The translations under genes were made by a program, and so were the position numbers. The notes beneath the pieces were generated by a model, which saw nothing but the letters and a program-made list of their open reading frames with translations, made no database searches and had not been told where the DNA came from. Positions 61,510 through 64,000 of a stretch of 64,000 bases of DNA are shown here, in pieces. This stretch comes from Paenibacillus_E sp040812395 (GTDB lineage Bacteria; Bacillota; Bacilli; Paenibacillales; NBRC-103111), in assembly GCF_040812395.1 (NCBI RefSeq), contig NZ_JBFNXH010000012.1:62001-126000 (forward strand). The letters run 5' to 3'. How positions within the stretch are numbered: the stretch's first letter is position 1; each line of letters starts with the position of its first letter.

Positions 61510-62710
61510 GAGCGCTATGAAATGCGTAATCGTGACTCAGGCTTCAGCTAGGAACAGTTCGAGCGCTGATTGCGCTCTATTTACGCCTAGCTCACGCTCT
61601 ATTCATGCCCAGCTCGCGGAACTACAGTACGCTATCACCCTGCAAAATCCACCTTTCATCCGTTCAACGGAACTACGGTGCGCTAATTAGGTTAATATGA
61701 GCTTAAGACCTCTAGTTTCCTACAAATAGCGAACTGACGTTCCGCAAATTCATCAATGAGCCCAAATGGCGATCCATAACGCACTCACGTTCCGCTCGAT
61801 CCGTATAAAGAGCATCTTGCGTAAGCGACGCTGTCGCTCAGCGAGATACGTAATCGTGACTCAGGTTTCAGCTAGGAAGGTCCGAGCGCTGATTGCGCTC
61901 TATTTACGCCCAGCTTGCCCAGCTCACGCTCTATTCATGCCCAGCTCGCGGAACTACAGTACGCTATCACCCTGCAAAATCCACCTTTCATCCGTTCAAC
62001 GGAACTACGGTGCGCTAATCAGGTTAATATGAGCTTAAAACCCCTTAAAACCTGTAATTTCCTACAAATAGCGAACTGACGTTCCACGAATCCATCCAAT
62101 GAGCCCAAATGGCTATCCATAGCGCACTCACGTTCCGCTCGACCCGTATAAAGAGCATCTTACGTAAGCGACGCTGTCGCTCAGCGAGATACGTAATCGT
62201 GACTCAGGCTTCAACTAGGAACAGTCCTAGCGCTGATCGCGCTCTATTCATGCCCAGTTAGCACTCTATTCACGTCTAGCTCGCACTCTGTTCACGCCCA
62301 GCTCGCGGAACTACAGTGTGCTATCACCCTGCAAAATCCACTTTTCATCCGCTCAGCGGAACTACGGTGCGCTAATCAGGTTAATACGAGCTTAAAACCC
62401 CTTAAAACCTGTAATTTCCTACAAATAGCGAACTGACGTTCCGCGAATCCATCCAATAAGCCCAAATGGCGATCCATAGCGCACTCACGTTCCGCTCGAC
62501 CCGTATAAAGAGCATCTTGCGTAAGCGACGCTGTCGCTCAGTGAGTTGCGTAATCGTGACTCAGGCTTCAGCTAGGAAGGTCCGAGCGCTGATTGCGCTC
62601 TATTCACGCCCAGCTCACGCTCTATTCATGCCCAGCTCGCGGAACTACAGTGTGCTGTCCCCCTGCAAAATCCACTTTTCATCCGCTCAGCGGAACTCCG
62701 CTGATTAGGT
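61510..62710. repeat. Tandem array of F-F-R-R elements, four units of about 342-358 bp
   Basis: Units share GTAATCGTGACTCAGG, GCGCTGATTGCGCTCTATT and an F-F-R-R set. Forward words start at 61616, 61667; 61948, 61999; 62305, 62356; 62639, 62690. Inverted words start at 61725, 61775; 62067, 62118; 62424, 62475. Unit four stops after its second forward word. Units two and three carry a 10-bp insertion in the centre (68 instead of 58 bp) yet keep the 51-bp side spacing. No credible gene lies inside. Confidence 0.92.
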
Positions 62711-62756
62711 CAAAACGCACCTGAAACCCATAAAGGGTTGGCAAAGGTTACTCAAC

Positions 62757-62787
62757 AAAAAAGCGACCTCAACGGTCGCTTTTTTTC
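62757..62787. terminator. Bidirectional terminator beside the universal stress gene
   Basis: AAAAAAGCGACC and GGTCGCTTTTTT form a 12-bp stem with a 5-nt loop and T run; it ends the universal stress protein transcript and insulates the repeat array. Confidence 0.92.
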
Positions 62788-62805
62788 GTTCCTCTATCCA
62801 ATCGC

Positions 62806-63237
62806 TTATTTCACAACAAGAACCGGCTTCTTCGCATGGTGAACCACATTATGGCTGACGCTGCCCAGCACGAATTCACCAAAACTGCTCAGTCCCCTGC
62901 TACCGACAACAATGAGATCAGCATCAATTTCATCCGCATACTCGATAATAGTTTTAGCGATTGGCCCTTGTTTAATTTCGATATGCGTGTGCGTGAAATC
63001 GACGATTTTCTCTTTCAACTCCGCAATAATCTGGTCCGAAAAGTCCACGTAATTGTTCTCGATGGAGATAGGAGGAATAACGATAGACGTACCGACAACA
63101 TACGTAGGTAGATTAAACACATGGATAATTTCCAATTTCGAGAAATGGTTAAGTTTGGCTAATTTCAAAGCGGAATCCAGCGCCTTCACCGAAGCTTCGG
63201 AACCATCATAAGCAACTAATATTTGAGCGTACAGCAT
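62806..63237 (-). CDS. Universal stress protein (UspA family, ATP-binding type)
   Basis: Cytoplasmic protein of 143 residues. N-terminal ILVAYDGSEASVKALDSALK and C-terminal ATP motif VGSRGLSSFGEFVLGSVSHN (G-2x-G-9x-GS) are intact, so it should bind ATP. The gene is alone between a terminator and the dehydrogenase gene. Confidence 0.93.
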   Translation of the reverse strand: MLYAQILVAYDGSEASVKALDSALKLAKLNHFSKLEIIHVFNLPTYVVGTSIVIPPISIENNYVDFSDQIIAELKEKIVDFTHTHIEIKQGPIAKTIIEYADEIDADLIVVGSRGLSSFGEFVLGSVSHNVVHHAKKPVLVVK

Positions 63238-63318
63238 GTTCGATCACCTCTTTGTTTTGGATACGAACATCGTAAACGAATTCCGCTTCAAGGGCTGTGA
63301 TGTTTATCACTCTGATCC

Positions 63319-64000
63319 TTATCTCTTGCGAGACGTTATTTTCGCCTGCATGAAGAGCAGCAGGTAATCATAACCGCCGGCTTTGGAATCTGTCCCTGAC
63401 ATATTGAAGCCTCCGAATGGGTGTACGCCGACCAACGCGCCTGTGCATTTGCGGTTAATATACAAGTTTCCGCAATGGACAGTTTCCATAGCCGCCGCGA
63501 TACGATCCTCATTCGCAGAAAAGTAGGATCCTGTCAAACCGAACTCGGTATCGTTATAGAGCGAAATCGCATCCTGCCAATCTTTCGCTTTGGCAAGCGC
63601 CAATACAGGCCCAAAGATCTCTTCCTGCATAATCCGCGCTTTGCCGGTCACGTCACCGAAGACGGTCGGCTGAATATAATAACCGTTGCCTTCCGCTTTC
63701 CCGCCGCCGGCTAGCAAATTGCCTTCCTGATTGCCAACCTCGATATAATTCAGGATCCTTTCGTATGAAATCTTATCGATGACCGGGCCCGCGGGGAAAT
63801 TATCCTCCGGCAGACCGATCCCCAGCCCTTTCGTCAAAGCAACTACTTTATGGGCAACGGCATCATAGACGGATTCTACGATGATTGCTCTTGAGCCAGA
63901 GGAGCATTTTTGCCCTTGGAACCCGAACGCGGAGGCGACAATCGCTGCGGCTGCCGCATCCAGATCAGCCGTTTCATCGACGATAACGCCGTCTTTCCCG
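63319..64000 (-). CDS. rocA: L-glutamate gamma-semialdehyde dehydrogenase (RocA type), N-terminus beyond right edge
   Basis: Oxidises glutamate semialdehyde (delta-1-pyrroline-5-carboxylate) to glutamate in proline and arginine breakdown. The 226 visible codons include the catalytic Cys in FGFQGQKCSSGSRAIIVE, the general ALDH segment MQEEIFGPVLALAKAKDW and GNLYINRKCTGALVGVHPFG. It ends GGYDYLLLFMQAKITSRKR, typical of Bacillus RocA. The start lies outside the window. RocA versus the closely related PutC cannot be fully separated from this part. Confidence 0.9.
   Translation of the reverse strand, partial: GKDGVIVDETADLDAAAAAIVASAFGFQGQKCSSGSRAIIVESVYDAVAHKVVALTKGLGIGLPEDNFPAGPVIDKISYERILNYIEVGNQEGNLLAGGGKAEGNGYYIQPTVFGDVTGKARIMQEEIFGPVLALAKAKDWQDAISLYNDTEFGLTGSYFSANEDRIAAAMETVHCGNLYINRKCTGALVGVHPFGGFNMSGTDSKAGGYDYLLLFMQAKITSRKR

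Noticed and set aside
61242..62708. Several short coding frames in the repeat region, both strands
   Set aside because: They read through minisatellite or array units, lack ribosome sites, and repeat the same peptides because the DNA repeats.
61510..62710. CRISPR array
   Set aside because: Repeats come as two forward and two inverted words per unit, the spacers are themselves repeated between units, and no cas gene is present.

Overview
The window reads as chromosome of a spore-forming Gram-positive of the Paenibacillaceae (Paenibacillus or a close relative). The reasons are a CwlJ cortex hydrolase, a GerA-type germinant receptor operon, a ComFB protein, a large YesN-type AraC response regulator, an S-layer-like secreted protein, strong AGGAGG ribosome sites with some TTG and GTG starts, and moderate GC. 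No rRNA, tRNA, integrase or intact insertion sequence was seen.

Layout. 1-3.9 kb: a chemoreceptor cut by the left edge, then a histidine kinase/response regulator pair. 4.0-8.2 kb: an organosulfur cassette (intracellular sulfatase, ABC permease, ATPase, binding lipoprotein). 8.4-10.9 kb: cwlJ, then two membrane genes and a TetR regulator that share a duplicated palindromic operator. 11.0-17.1 kb: a Bmp/Nup nucleoside importer operon ending in a molybdopterin oxidoreductase and a nucleoside phosphorylase. 17.4-18.8 kb: a secreted protein. 18.8-22.3 kb: a decaying sugar ABC/two-component locus with fused and truncated genes. 22.9-24.9 kb: a divergent oxidoreductase/AraC pair. 25.4-28.3 kb: carboxypeptidase, amidase and comFB. 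28.7-30.7 kb: a peptide-binding lipoprotein next to a truncated permease. 31.3-34.0 kb: a signal-less sugar-binding-like protein coupled to glycogen synthase behind a LacI-type palindrome. 34.1-39.0 kb: miscellaneous genes and pseudogenes, including glutamate racemase. 39.2-43.0 kb: germination receptor. 43.1-46.9 kb: small protein, serine hydrolase, His-rich CsoR-like repressor and a broken MATE pump. 47.0-49.2 kb: an AT-richer operon under a cobalamin riboswitch (CbtB, a membrane protein, an Fe-S ferredoxin-like protein). 49.5-52.4 kb: unknown protein, catalase, OsmC and a small anchored protein. 52.5-56.9 kb: a divergent ABC importer with a cysteine-bearing binding protein, a YtkA-like lipoprotein and a TlpA-like thioredoxin. 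57.3-61.0 kb: an oxygen/nitrate-type control module (PAS kinase, regulator, GAF protein, Fnr, hemerythrin). 61.3-62.7 kb: repeats. 62.8-64.0 kb: universal stress protein and a RocA-type dehydrogenase cut by the right edge.

Two patterns are not explained by ordinary annotation. (1) The divergent promoters at 53.8-53.9 kb each have a leader in which a small hairpin of the same architecture (outer stem, 2-nt/1-nt internal loop, 4-bp stem, UUCR tetraloop) overlaps the 5' arm of an intrinsic terminator. The two copies differ by compensating base changes, so this looks like a twin antitermination switch. (2) A family of non-coding elements occurs at least nine times (22.5, 25.1, 28.7, 31.1, 57.1 kb and a tandem array at 61.6-62.7 kb). 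Each is built of two forward and two inverted copies of one ~20-bp word. Spacing is nearly constant (about 51, 58 and 51 bp), even where spacer sequence differs.
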